Shown: piece by piece, positions 11,366 to 21,330 of the stretch | How the letters are laid out: the number at the start of each line of letters is the position of its first letter | Position numbering within the stretch: the stretch's first letter is position 1 | Assembly (NCBI RefSeq): GCF_012273895.1 | Contig: NW_024045131.1 | Span: 1,302,001-1,366,000, forward strand | Length of the DNA: 64,000 nt | DNA from: Zerene cesonia | Lineage: Eukaryota > Arthropoda > Insecta > Lepidoptera > Pieridae | Direction of reading: 5' to 3' | Position numbers and translations under genes: made by a program | The notes under the pieces: model-generated | Databases searched by the model: none | The model's input: only the letters and a program-made list of their open reading frames with translations | Told to the model about the DNA's origin: nothing

Positions 11366-11618
11366 TGTTACAAAAATTTTATAATTTAAACATAATTAGC
11401 ACTTAAATAAGATAATATAGATAAATTCCAGTCGCACTTAACATTTGAGTCACTATTAACGTCAGTACTGACAGCCGAAGCGAATGAAACTCTATCCATT
11501 CCACACACTCACATCTACGTTATTCTAAAATGCTTCATACAAGTAACTATATTTGTCTGTCAGCACCGACGCTCAGCGTCACACTAAACCAGCCATAGTC
11601 GCCACTTGACCTACAGAA

Positions 11619-13271
11619 CTATCTGCTAACTTTCTTATTCAAAAATGGCACATCAAACAACTTAACATTCCGAATCATGTTCTCCGCATCGTCAAAAGTC
11701 TGCGGCATAACCTTACCAGCTGTTTCAGGCAGCGGCAAAGAGACCAGCACCCCCAATAACGCTATCACCCCTATAATCGCTACGGGCAGCCATGGGACGA
11801 AGTTCTGTAGATACACTATATACGGAGAGAGAACCGTGGCTATGTATCCACATATGTGTACCACGCTCGCGGCAGTACCCCGCACACCAGTTGGCATGAT
11901 CTCAGCGCTCCACTGCATCGCCGCATTGGAGGATATGTTGGACGCGAACCTAGCTGCTATCGCGCAAAGAACTGATGGTAGACCGCCACCTATAAACGTC
12001 ATTATGACGCAAAACACTGCGCACACGAATAGCGATAGCACTGTTATTAATTTGCGACCCGTCAGATCCATAGCAAACGATACAATTATAAGTGACGGTA
12101 GTTCGGTAAACGAAATCAGAGTGAATGATAGGAAGAAGTCGAAACCCAATGAGCCTATGTTACGGAAGAGCGCATCGAACACAATAGCACAGCTCATGTA
12201 CAATAAACACATACAGATAAACACTTTTCTAGTCAATGGACGCTTAAAGACTTCCACGAAACTAGAGCTGCCGTCGTCCTTCTGATTTTTCACTGACTGC
12301 TTGAAATCTTCGATCAATTGCGGCGGAATATCTTTACCGTTTATTTTCGCTATTTTCTGCACTTTCCCGATAGCGTCGTCCACACGATTTTTAGACAATA
12401 ACCAACGTGGACTCTCCGGTATCAAGAATGGGGCAAGCATGCAGAACGCCAAGGGGATACTCGTCACTAAACAGAATATTTTCCAATCGTCGCAGGCCAG
12501 TGCAACCCACGGTATCACAGTTGTGCCCAGTGTTAGGAAAATCGCAAAGGGTAGATTTGTCAACATCGACCTGTACTTCGGAGATACGTATTCCAATACA
12601 ATAAGATATGCCATCATCATACAAGTGTCGAAGCACATGCCCATCACGAATCGGCATACAGAAAACAGTACGATATCCGTGGCGTAAATTGTGACGATGT
12701 TGGCGAGGCATCCGATCATGTTACTCACTGTGACAGCCGGTATTCTTCCAAATCTGTCAGATATCCATCCAATAAGGAACCCTCCAACAATTGACCCAAG
12801 GAAGAAAATAGACTGCGCGGTGGCTTGATAACTGTTCTTTTCACAAAACCAACCCAAATCGCTGGTTATGGTCGGATATGGGATCTCTGTTTTGTTGTAT
12901 TCCCAGCCGTATTGGCAGGATTGTACGGCCCATGTTTCGTTTGGTTGTTGACCAGTTAACAAGACCTCTGTCCAGTTAGCTTTATAAGCAGAACATTGAT
13001 TATATCCAAAGCGACTGTTTCCATCCGCCGGTATAGCTAGGGTTCGCCTTTCAATGGCCGTCAGGTTCTCCAACTCTGGTATCCAACACCAGTGGTTCGG
13101 TGATGCTTCAGTGAGGAACAGCTGGCCGAAATAGGCCGTCACGTCAGCCAGATAGAAGGGGCCGCTTATGAAGAACAAATACAACTGATATTTGCCGAAT
13201 TTACCCGCAGCCGAAAGCAGATCGTCATAATCCATCTCTTTAACTTCATTTGAGTCTTTACGAACTGTCAT
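11619..13271 (-). CDS. SLC22-family organic cation/anion transporter, intronless
   Basis: A 550-residue intact ORF with the layout of the SLC22 branch of the major facilitator superfamily. These are plasma-membrane uniporters or exchangers of organic cations, carnitine or anions; the substrate cannot be told from sequence. An N-terminal segment (about residues 24-53) is followed by a large extracellular loop (54-145) with cysteines at 62, 93, 119 and 143 and N-glycosylation sequons at N69, N99, N111 and N126. The MFS signature GWISDRFGR is at 168-176, PESPRWLLSK at 285-294 (the family's ESPRWL motif), a second DLTGRK turn at 402-407 and PETAGK at 515-520. About 12 hydrophobic segments can be counted and length matches the family (500-600). 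The ATG at 13271 precedes MTVRKDSNEV and is the only sensible start. The whole protein is one exon. A minus-strand AATAAA lies at 11360-11365, about 250 bases past the stop. Confidence 0.93.
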   Translation of the reverse strand: MTVRKDSNEVKEMDYDDLLSAAGKFGKYQLYLFFISGPFYLADVTAYFGQLFLTEASPNHWCWIPELENLTAIERRTLAIPADGNSRFGYNQCSAYKANWTEVLLTGQQPNETWAVQSCQYGWEYNKTEIPYPTITSDLGWFCEKNSYQATAQSIFFLGSIVGGFLIGWISDRFGRIPAVTVSNMIGCLANIVTIYATDIVLFSVCRFVMGMCFDTCMMMAYLIVLEYVSPKYRSMLTNLPFAIFLTLGTTVIPWVALACDDWKIFCLVTSIPLAFCMLAPFLIPESPRWLLSKNRVDDAIGKVQKIAKINGKDIPPQLIEDFKQSVKNQKDDGSSSFVEVFKRPLTRKVFICMCLLYMSCAIVFDALFRNIGSLGFDFFLSFTLISFTELPSLIIVSFAMDLTGRKLITVLSLFVCAVFCVIMTFIGGGLPSVLCAIAARFASNISSNAAMQWSAEIMPTGVRGTAASVVHICGYIATVLSPYIVYLQNFVPWLPVAIIGVIALLGVLVSLPLPETAGKVMPQTFDDAENMIRNVKLFDVPFLNKKVSR

Positions 13272-13614
13272 TTTCTTAATGATAGCCTTTTATCCGTCTA
13301 TTATTTCGTTGGTGTGTTTTTAAAATACATAGCAGCATTATAACACATGCTGTCCATACGAATTACGGTAGTGCTGGTCCTTTATCATTGCGTTCGTCTC
13401 TTATAGTGAGAGTTATCTGTTATGCAAACAATGTAAAATCAGAGTTTATAACGTGTAATTAAGTTACAAAGGCGAATAAACATCATATTGATGATGTAAT
13501 TTTAGTTCCCGGCAGTCAATAACTATTTACTATCCTGGTTATCTATGCTTATTTCCGGATAAATTATGAGATTGAGATATCTATAGAGGTAACGCGGCAG
13601 TTTTATAATTAATC

Positions 13615-13787
13615 TTAATATATATAAATCTCGTGTCACAATGCATGTCCTCAATGGACTCCTAAACCACTTAACCGATTATAATAAAATTCGCAAACAA
13701 AGTGCAGTTCGATCCAACTTAAGAGATAGGATAGATTATTTTAATTACGATAAATGACAACCCGGGCGGAGCCGGGGCGTGCAGCTA
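13615..13787 (+). mobile_element. Helitron-like element, family C
   Basis: Forward copy ending CGTGCAGCTAG, 5' of the transporter gene. Confidence 0.76.
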
Positions 13788-14133
13788 GTATTATGAAATT
13801 CTCGTAACATTGTCTGTAATAAAACTCCTTCGGAATGGTTGAGCCGATTGTTATATCTTGTTTTTGACTATGGTAGATAAAATTTTGCTGATGTTGAACA
13901 AATTTAGTGATAAAAATATTCAACCAGCTCTTAGATTAACTAAAGGAATCTTTATAGTAAAGGAATTTAAGATATGATTTTGGGATTAGGGTCAGATTCT
14001 CGAATGAAGGACCATACATATAAAGGACTTACCTATATAATGTGCCCGTTTTAAAGGAAGCGAAAGAGGGCTTGACAATTTTAAAACAAAAACCGATTAA
14101 ATCAAATATCCTCATTTAAAAATAAATAAATTT

Positions 14134-14189
14134 CAGGCCCGTGTCCCAGCAGTGGGAATATGTATGGGTGGTGATGATGATGATGATGA
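14134..14189 (+). mobile_element. Family 2 SINE 3' fragment
   Basis: TTTCAGGCCCGTGTCCCAGC, AGTGGGAATATGTATGGGTG and a GAT-repeat tail. Confidence 0.65.
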
Positions 14190-14298
14190 AATGAAATACT
14201 ACAACACGTAAGATTAGCATACTAAAGGCTCCATGCAGTCCTTACTACATAACCAATCCTAACCTATCTGACGATTGTATTGACATGATTGCATCATG

Positions 14299-14580
14299 AG
14301 AAATTTTGAAAGAATAGAAAAAAACTGATCACGAGGCGGAATTCGATAGATTGTGATGGTTCTTAATCATCTCAATAGATGGCGCGGGGTGGCCCTTAGG
14401 CACAAGAAACCGAAAGAGTAGAAGAAATTCGATTACTGTGGCGGGATCACGGGTGGCTGAGAGGCTAGGCGTTGCTACGGTTTGGCAAAAAATACGCGCG
14501 TTCGAATCCCGCCTCGTGATCAATTTTTTTCTATTCTTTCAAAATTTCTCATTTATAAAGCATTTCAATGCTATAAAATT
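14299..14580 (+). mobile_element. tRNA-like SINE, family 3, with an inverted copy of its tail at the 5' side
   Basis: From 14350 a body (GATGGTTCTTAATCATCTC, AAACCGAAAGAGTAGAAG) leads to a tRNA-like unit at 14445-14521 (GATCACG...CGTGATC ends, A box GTGGCTGAGAGGC, B box CGTTCGAATCC). The 3' tail is TTTCTATTCTTTCAAAATTT to GCATTTCAATGC. 14299-14349 is the same tail inverted. Confidence 0.8.
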
Positions 14581-14821
14581 AAAAATTAAGTGGTTACACC
14601 ATTTTGTCTTCTAGTCAGTTTCAGGGACGCTAGAGTCCGTCCACATTTAGCATCATGCTTTATATTATATCTACATCAGCCGCCAATTACTTTTAATCTT
14701 TTACAACTCTATTATGCTTAAAGTCCAAGTTCTGAGGTCTAGGCCATGATCTACGAACAAGTAAACTATGTCGCGAAGGTCAGTGCATTCATAGAATCAG
14801 TGTTTGCGTTTAAACAACATT

Positions 14822-14998
14822 TAGCTAGCTATTCGCCCACGTGGCTTAAGGAAATTCCTATTGGAATGAGATATTTCACGTAGTAAAAGTAGCCTATGTC
14901 ACTATCTTGCCTATACTTATCCGGACACAAAAACAATATCATTAAATCGCTCCGTTCCGACGTAATAGACAGACAAACTTTCTCATTTATAGTATGAG
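14822..14998 (-). mobile_element. Dispersed short repeat fragment
   Basis: GTAGCCTATGTCACTATCTT, ATCGCTCCGTTCCGACG and a TTTCTCATTTATAGTATG end resemble a small non-autonomous element; family not named. Confidence 0.4.
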
Positions 14999-15446
14999 AA
15001 TTGATTTAGTGGATTTAATGATTTAGAAATTGAAAACTTTTTATCGTATTTTAAACGCGATTTATTCGATTTAAAATCCGTTGAAAAGTTTTTAATTTCT
15101 AAATGTATAATATTCGCATAAAATCAAATACAAGAAAATACTATGAATTTAAAGATTACTTTAAGATAATAATTTTATACCAATACGGGTCATCGTATTA
15201 CATAAAATGCAACAGACCTTGTAGGTGTATGACCTCAGAGTTTTAAGGTCGCTTCCGGCGGCTAGACCTAACGATATCGCGAAATTTGCCGATTTCCGGC
15301 ACGATTAATTTAGTGTTAAAAAAAGGGTTAATTAAAAATCTTCGACCAGTAACGAAAAATACAGTTTAAAAATCATTCATTAAAATGATAAAAGCTAATG
15401 AAGACGCTTCTAAAACTGATTATAAACTATATTAGATTATTAATTA

Positions 15447-15496
15447 TATTCCTACAGGATAAGTACTTACGCGGTTGAAACCGCGGTAAACTAGTA
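15447..15496 (+). mobile_element. Fragment of a Lep1-type Helitron 3' end
   Basis: Only the last ~50 bases, from ATTCCTACAGG to the CTAG end with a damaged hairpin. Confidence 0.6.
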
Positions 15497-15796
15497 ATAT
15501 TATATGAGAAAAAGTTTAGACACTAATCAGGTTAACACTGGGGAAGGGTACACCCGCACAGAAGATCGACAAGTTGAAGACGAATGCTGATGCTGTGATG
15601 AATGAGCGAATCCTCATATTGAGATCACCGATGTCCCATTTAGAAGTTGAAATTTAGATAACACCAGCTTTCCGCCATGTCTTCGATCACCTAGCCTAGA
15701 TAGGGAGAGATGCTTCATCGTGGTTAAAAGTAGCCTACTCTAGCCTTCTATTACGACGTGAATGGACAAACAAACAAACGCATCCTACTGATCCTA

Positions 15797-15996
15797 TCCT
15801 ACTAATATTATAAATGCGAAAGTTTGTAAGGATGTGTGTGTGTTTGTTGCTCTTTCACGCAAAACCTACTGAATCGATTGCAATGAAATTTGGTACGTAG
15901 ACAGCTGGACAACTGGAATAACATATAGGAAACTTTGTATCCCGATATTCCTACAGGATACAGACTTACGCGGTTGAAACCGCGGGGCGTAGCTAG
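15797..15996 (+). mobile_element. Lep1-type Helitron (family A)
   Basis: Forward, full length, TCCTACTAAT to CTAG|TT. Confidence 0.87.
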
Positions 15997-16156
15997 TTAT
16001 TAATATTAGTTAGGGTTTGCACAGACATGAATTCACAACAAAAACAGCGGAAGTCACCCACTAGCCAATTATTTATGATATTTGCAAGGCTCGCATAAAT
16101 TAACTTATTATAAACAATTTGGAGGCTGTATCGCTGGCGATTCTATCTATATAGCA

Positions 16157-16354
16157 CTAGCTGCGCCCCGCGGTTTCACCCGCGTTAGTCCGTATCCCGT
16201 AGGAATATCGGGATAAAAAGTTGCCTATATGTTATTCCAGTTGTCCAGCTGTCTACGTGCCAAATTTCATTGCAATCGGTTCAGTAGTTTTTGCGTGAAA
16301 GAGCAATTAACACACAAATCCTTACAAACTTTCGCATTTATGATATTAGTAGGA
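16157..16354 (-). mobile_element. Lep1-type Helitron (family A)
   Basis: Reverse, full length and close to the family consensus; it lies only 160 bases from the preceding opposite-strand copy. Confidence 0.88.
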
Positions 16355-17078
16355 TGTTTATATCCACAGTATAAAATTAGATTGCGCTATTTCATAAGAG
16401 TTTTGGAAGTTATTGAAAAATTGCCTTGGATTATAATTATGCTGGGGCGAATGTACGTGAAGATTTATGGATGTGTGTGGAGATTTATAATTTCTATACA
16501 TATATTATCATGCCACAATTACACTCCGAAACGGCTCGACCGATTCTCAAGAAAACTCACTTTACTATTAGAAATGTGAAAGTGTGTTTGTTTATATTTA
16601 CTTCACGTCACTACGGAGCTAATTTCAACCATCTGCAAAAAAAGAGATAAGCAATTTGACGGTATGTTTATGTGTATGTTAGTTGGCTCATAATTTATTG
16701 GATGAATCGATCTTTATGATTCTTTTGATTTGAAAGCTGGTGCCGCCCATGTGGTCTAATTGAAATTAGGTTATTTGCTGAGTTTTCGTATAGAATCCTC
16801 CACGCATTCGCTTCGCTCGCCTGTATATATCACGCGGGCGAACGAAGCTCGGGCTCGGGCGCTTGTTAAATCCAAAGAGATAAAATTAACATCAAGACAT
16901 ACAAAGCTATCTATTTCGGACTGGTGGTTTCAGAGATAAGAGTGTTCAAACAGAAAAATTCACAAGTTTATGACTTTAATTAAGATAACTTTGTATAACA
17001 ATAACTATTAAATACGTCACTTATGTTGATATAAGCATAAAGAATGGAAAAATGACGTATTTTACGATTTGTGTATTA

Positions 17079-17276
17079 CTAGCTGCGCCCCGCGGTTTCA
17101 CCCGCAGAACACTTTATCCCGTAGGAATATCGAGATAAAAGTTGCCTATATGTTATTCCTGTTGTCCAGCTGTCTACGTACTAAATTTCATTGCATTCGG
17201 TTCAATAGTTTTGTTTGAAAGAGCAACAAACACACACACATCCTTACAAACTTTCGCATTTATAATATTAGTAGGA
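17079..17276 (-). mobile_element. Lep1-type Helitron (family A)
   Basis: Reverse, full length; target A|T visible at both edges (ATTA-CTAG ... GGAT-T). Confidence 0.88.
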
Positions 17277-17468
17277 TTCGTTGGATTCATATTATATCTA
17301 TCTATATGGAGAATATACTAAGGTTTCTAATGTGTTGTCAGACTGTCGAATTAAGATTTAACAAATAGTAATACCACAGATAACATAATACTACTAATAT
17401 AAGTACCCACTTGAGATTAATAAGTATATTTAACAATAAATTAAACCGCATTGAAATAGTCAGAACTA

Positions 17469-17575
17469 CGTTTCTTGCCTAACGCAGGTTCGAATCCTGC
17501 CTCGTGATCAAATTTTTTCTATTCTTTCAAAATTTCTCATTTATAAAGCATTTCAATGCTATAAAACTAAAAATT
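17469..17575 (+). mobile_element. 5'-truncated family 3 SINE with 15-base TSD
   Basis: Starts inside the tRNA-like unit (TTGCCTAACGCAGG) and runs to the ACTAAAAATT end. AAATAGTCAGAACTA (17454-17468) and AAATAGCCAGAACTA (17576-17590) flank it, with one mismatch. Confidence 0.85.
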
Positions 17576-18230
17576 AAATAGCCAGAACTAGACTAAATTC
17601 AACTGGGAGCACAATGAAGGCACTAGCTGAAAGCTGTAATAATCTTCAAAATCGGTCCACCCACTCAAAAGTTCTGAGATAACAAACAAAGAATAAACAA
17701 TCGACTAGAATTGAGAACTTTCTTCTTTTTTGTAGTCGGTTGAAAAAAATAAAAATACTCAGGTAAAATTAAATAGTTAGGTACTTTGTCATTTATTTTA
17801 AATAACAAAATAATAAGAAAAATCTTATTTTAAATAACCGCAACAATTTGAGCTTATTTTTAAATTTCGAACTAGGATTCAAGGTCTAGCACTAATGCAT
17901 TGCATTCCGTTTCCGAAATGTGATTCGAACATCGATTTAAATTTAAATTCTATTATCAAATGGATTTAAATTTGGAACGTGGTATTACGCAAATATTGGA
18001 GATATATTTGAAAATGGTAAGAGTTTTTCAATTAAATTAAATTGAGCCTAAAAAGTAAAAAACCTTCAGTTTTAAAATAGATACGGAAATTTATCTGGAG
18101 TAAACTAAAAATTTCTTTAATATGGTTAAAATTCACGGTCAAGTGTGGTTGACTTTGTCTCGCCATTGAAATCTGTTAATGACCTGAGAGAGAATTTTGC
18201 AATTAAAAAACCCAGCTTTCTTATAATATA

Positions 18231-18396
18231 CTAACTGTACCCTGCGGTTTTGCCCACGTAGTACATGATGTCTATAGCCTGACTAATAAATGGGCTTTTT
18301 AACACTGAAACATTTTTTCAAATCGGATAAGTAGTTTCTGATATTAGCGTAACCAAACAAACAAAGTTTTCACTTTAATAATATTATAATATAGAT
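18231..18396 (-). mobile_element. Helitron-like element, family E
   Basis: Reverse copy; CTAG has become CTAA; AATAAATGGGCTTTTTAACA is well preserved. Confidence 0.62.
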
Positions 18397-18604
18397 TTGT
18401 CTATGGAAATTTAACAGTAGTCAGATGTCAAATGGTGAAAAACGATTGTGATCCGACTCGAGTGACCGAAGGAGGGTAATGTTTTACAAAATTAAGTAGC
18501 AAATAATAAGCAATCTAAGTTCGTACACATGTTAAACTTAAAGTGAAAAATATATCGATATGCCTACATTGAAATAAAGTGTATAACTTTCAGAATATAA
18601 TATA

Positions 18605-18801
18605 CTAGCTGTGCCCCGCGGTTTCAGCCGCGTAAGTCTGTATCCCGTTGGAATATCGGGATAAAAAGTTACCTGTTATTCCAGTTGTCCATCTGTCTAC
18701 GTACCAAATTACATTGCAATCGGTTCAGTAGTTTTTGCGTGAAAGAGTAACAAACACTCACGCATCCTTACAAACTTTCGCATTTATAATATTAGTAGGA
18801 T
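18605..18801 (-). mobile_element. Lep1-type Helitron (family A)
   Basis: Reverse, nearly full length with a small deletion in the GCCTATATG stretch. Confidence 0.86.
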
Positions 18802-18863
18802 TAGTAGGATAGGATTAGTTTAGTAGGAAGGATATATAATAATCTTTATTTCCATAATTGTGG

Positions 18864-18909
18864 TTTTTACACGTTCTTATAGGTATATACCTATAAGAAC
18901 GTGTAAAAA
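18864..18909. repeat. Perfect 46-base palindrome
   Basis: Arms of 23 bases (TTTTTACACGTTCTTATAGG, TAT and complement) with no spacer; AGGTATATACCT is repeated once more just after it. Confidence 0.97.
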
Positions 18910-19395
18910 TATAGGTATATACCTAGTTATTTTATATAATAACTTATCTTGAGTTATATTTAAGATTGTGTTTTATACATTTTTATAACAATTAAATAAG
19001 TAATTTGACGCTTACACGACATTTTTCGTGACTGATACATAAAAAATAATATCTGTACATAAAATAAGTTTATTATTTATTATTATTATTATAACACGAC
19101 GGAATTAAATACATTCTAATCTATCTTTTTCGACGTAATTTAACTTTTTAATATACATACCCCCCAAAATCCCCTGCCCCTTTTATCTTTTTCGAGTTTT
19201 GTTTACGCGACAGAAGTATATATAGGTTTTGATGTATCTTTATGCTAAGTTCCATTACAATCGATTCAGTTGTTTTGTAAAAAATAAACATTATTCATTA
19301 TAAATAACTTATATAAATTTATTTGTCACTTATTCGCAAGAATATTTGTTATATTTAAAAATCATTTTTAAAAATTGTTGTCTGACCAAATAAAT

Positions 19396-19830
19396 CACAC
19401 TAATATTATATATGTGAAAGGTTTGTTTCATTGTATGTTTTTCCGTCAATCACGCTGAAACTACTGAACGGATTTTGATGACGGTATACAGACAGGGTAG
19501 GAACTGACTTGGGTGATACTTTTCATCCTGATGAAATGTTCCCTTGGGAAACAGGTATCTTGGTAAATTTAATTTTTAGTTTTATAGCATTGAAATGCTT
19601 TATAAATGAGAAATTTTGAATGAATAGAAAAAAATTAGGCACATGAAACCGAAAGAGTAGAAGAAATTCGATTACTGTGGCAGGATCACGGGTGGCCGAG
19701 AGGCTAGGCGTTGCTACGGTTAGGCAAGAAACGCAGGTTGGAATCCTGCCTCGCGATCAAATTTTTTCTATTCTTTCAAAATTTCTCAGGTATTTTGGTA
19801 TTCAGACGGAGCAGGTATGAGCGTCTTAAT
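19396..19830 (+). mobile_element. Family B Helitron interrupted by a SINE
   Basis: Family B sequence runs to 19565 and resumes at 19787; the SINE between is bounded by a 14-base direct repeat of the Helitron sequence. Confidence 0.75.
19566..19786 (-). mobile_element. Family 3 SINE with inverted 5' part, inside a family B Helitron
   Basis: Read on the minus strand, a SINE piece in inverted order (tRNA-like unit and body) is followed by the 3' tail in sense. CAGGTATCTTGGTA (19552-19565) and CAGGTATTTTGGTA (19787-19800) are the TSD. Confidence 0.82.
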
Positions 19831-20048
19831 AAATTGAATCTATAATTTATTCAAAGTGATTCATTTGCACAAAGTTCGTGGGTTTAAAAAAGCCTTGTAT
19901 TACAAAAAACCCAAGGTTCGCTGATACATACGTTCGCGGGTAACCTTTAGCTAAATAACGCTTTTTAATGATTTTATCTTTCTCATTAGCAATTAGGTTA
20001 TTGCGAAATGTTTTTGTAATTTTCAAGCCGCTTCAAAACAAGAAAAAA

Positions 20049-20251
20049 GTGAAGTCCCGTGTCCCCTAGTGGGGTATGGGGCAGATGATATACATCTGTT
20101 TCAGTGATCGATTTTCTTTATGGACAAGTAGGTGATCAGCCATCTGTGTCCTGCCAGACCGAGACTTTTTTTTGCGTCCCCACCGGGAATCGAACCCAGG
20201 ACCCCTCGGTTCTAAGCTCACGCGCTAACCACTGTACCAAGGAGGGGGTCT
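20049..20251 (-). mobile_element. tRNA-derived SINE, family 1
   Basis: Complete reverse copy with A and B boxes and the full body including CCCCTAGTGGGG. No clear TSD seen. Confidence 0.85.
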
Positions 20252-20352
20252 AAACAGGAGGAGGGTATTAATTCGTTTTTTTTTTTTCGATGTTTTGTAA
20301 TGAACAAAGAAATAAGTTTCAAGTACAAGAAAGCCTGATCACTTAATCACTA

Positions 20353-20552
20353 TCCTACTAATATTATAAATGCGAAAGTTTGTAAGGATGTGTGTATGTT
20401 TGTTGCTCTTTCACGCAAAAACTACTGAACCGATTGCAATGAAATTTTGTACGTAGATAGCTGGACAACTGGAATAACATATAGACAACTTTTTAGCCCG
20501 ATATTCCTACGGGATACGGACTTATGCGGGTGAAACTGCGGGGCGCAGCTAG
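20353..20552 (+). mobile_element. Lep1-type Helitron (family A)
   Basis: Forward, full length. A second, different repeat (20565-20733) starts almost directly after its CTAG. Confidence 0.87.
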
Positions 20553-20564
20553 TATAGTATAAAA

Positions 20565-20733
20565 CAAAATAGTTTTTTCTGTGTCTATGTATGCATAAAT
20601 CTTTAAAACTACGCAACGGATTTTGATGGGAGTTTTTTTATAGATAGAGTGGTTCAAGAGGAAGGTTTATATGTATAACATTTATTAAACTACTCCAAAT
20701 ATAACGCGTGTTAAGCCGCGGGAAAATCTAGTT
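20565..20733 (+). mobile_element. Short element ending CGCGGGAAAATCTAG
   Basis: ACGCAACGGATTTTGATGG, ATAGATAGAGTGGTTCAAGA and a CTAG end suggest another Helitron-like family. Confidence 0.5.
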
Positions 20734-21238
20734 CATTTATTTATTATTTATCACACGTAGAATAAAAAAATGGTACATAAATTACAAAGGGCGGTCTTTG
20801 TTCTTTATAGCAATTTCGTCCAAGCAACCAGTGAATTTCTGTCTATTTTATATAAGATGGTTCTTTTATGTTCTTTTATCTTTTTTATAATACATCATTG
20901 CTATGTTAGACTTTCAATAAAACCTAACACTAATCATTTTAACGTTAGCAATTACGGTACCTTGACCAAAATAAGAATTAATTATTCTCATACTAGCTAT
21001 CCGCTGTGGCTTTGCCTGTGTAGTCAAGTGATGAAAAGTAGTTTTGATTTTCATATTCCTAGTTGAACTGATTTTGATGATTTTTTTTGTATTTGAAAGA
21101 TGATGTCTCCCGCGTTGTGTCATTAGTTGTTCTAGTTCTGACAAGTTTGAAGGCAGTTTGTTTAATTTGTCTTTTTCAGGCTTTGTTTTAATTAACTTAA
21201 TTGTATTTTTTTATTTATTTTGTTTTTTTTCTTTCCAG

Positions 21239-21330
21239 GTTTATTTATATTGCTGATGCTAGGTTTCTTCTGCTTGGGGACCGGGTTGTTCATAGCATTC
21301 GTGCATCCTTACGACATACTGTTCAGATGG
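21239..21330 (+). CDS. CD36-like gene, first recognised exon (membrane segment 1)
   Basis: A pyrimidine-rich tract and CAG precede the exon, and GTAAGT follows it. In the frame that needs one upstream base it encodes a hydrophobic segment (LFILLMLGFFCLGTGLFIAF) and then HPYDILFRW, the classic N-terminal anchor and juxtamembrane stretch. The other frames hit stops. The exon carrying the initiator ATG must lie upstream. Confidence 0.88.

Noticed and set aside
11677..12711. Plus-strand ORFs of 202 and 128 codons and a minus-frame ORF of 106 codons
   Set aside because: Shadow frames of the SLC22 gene; no family features.
16229..16650. Two overlapping plus-strand ORFs of 116 and 74 codons
   Set aside because: The first starts in a Lep1 Helitron; neither shows codon bias or family features.
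17960..18016. Second candidate initiator exon (ATG to GTAAGA)
   Set aside because: Same phase conflict as the 9222 candidate.
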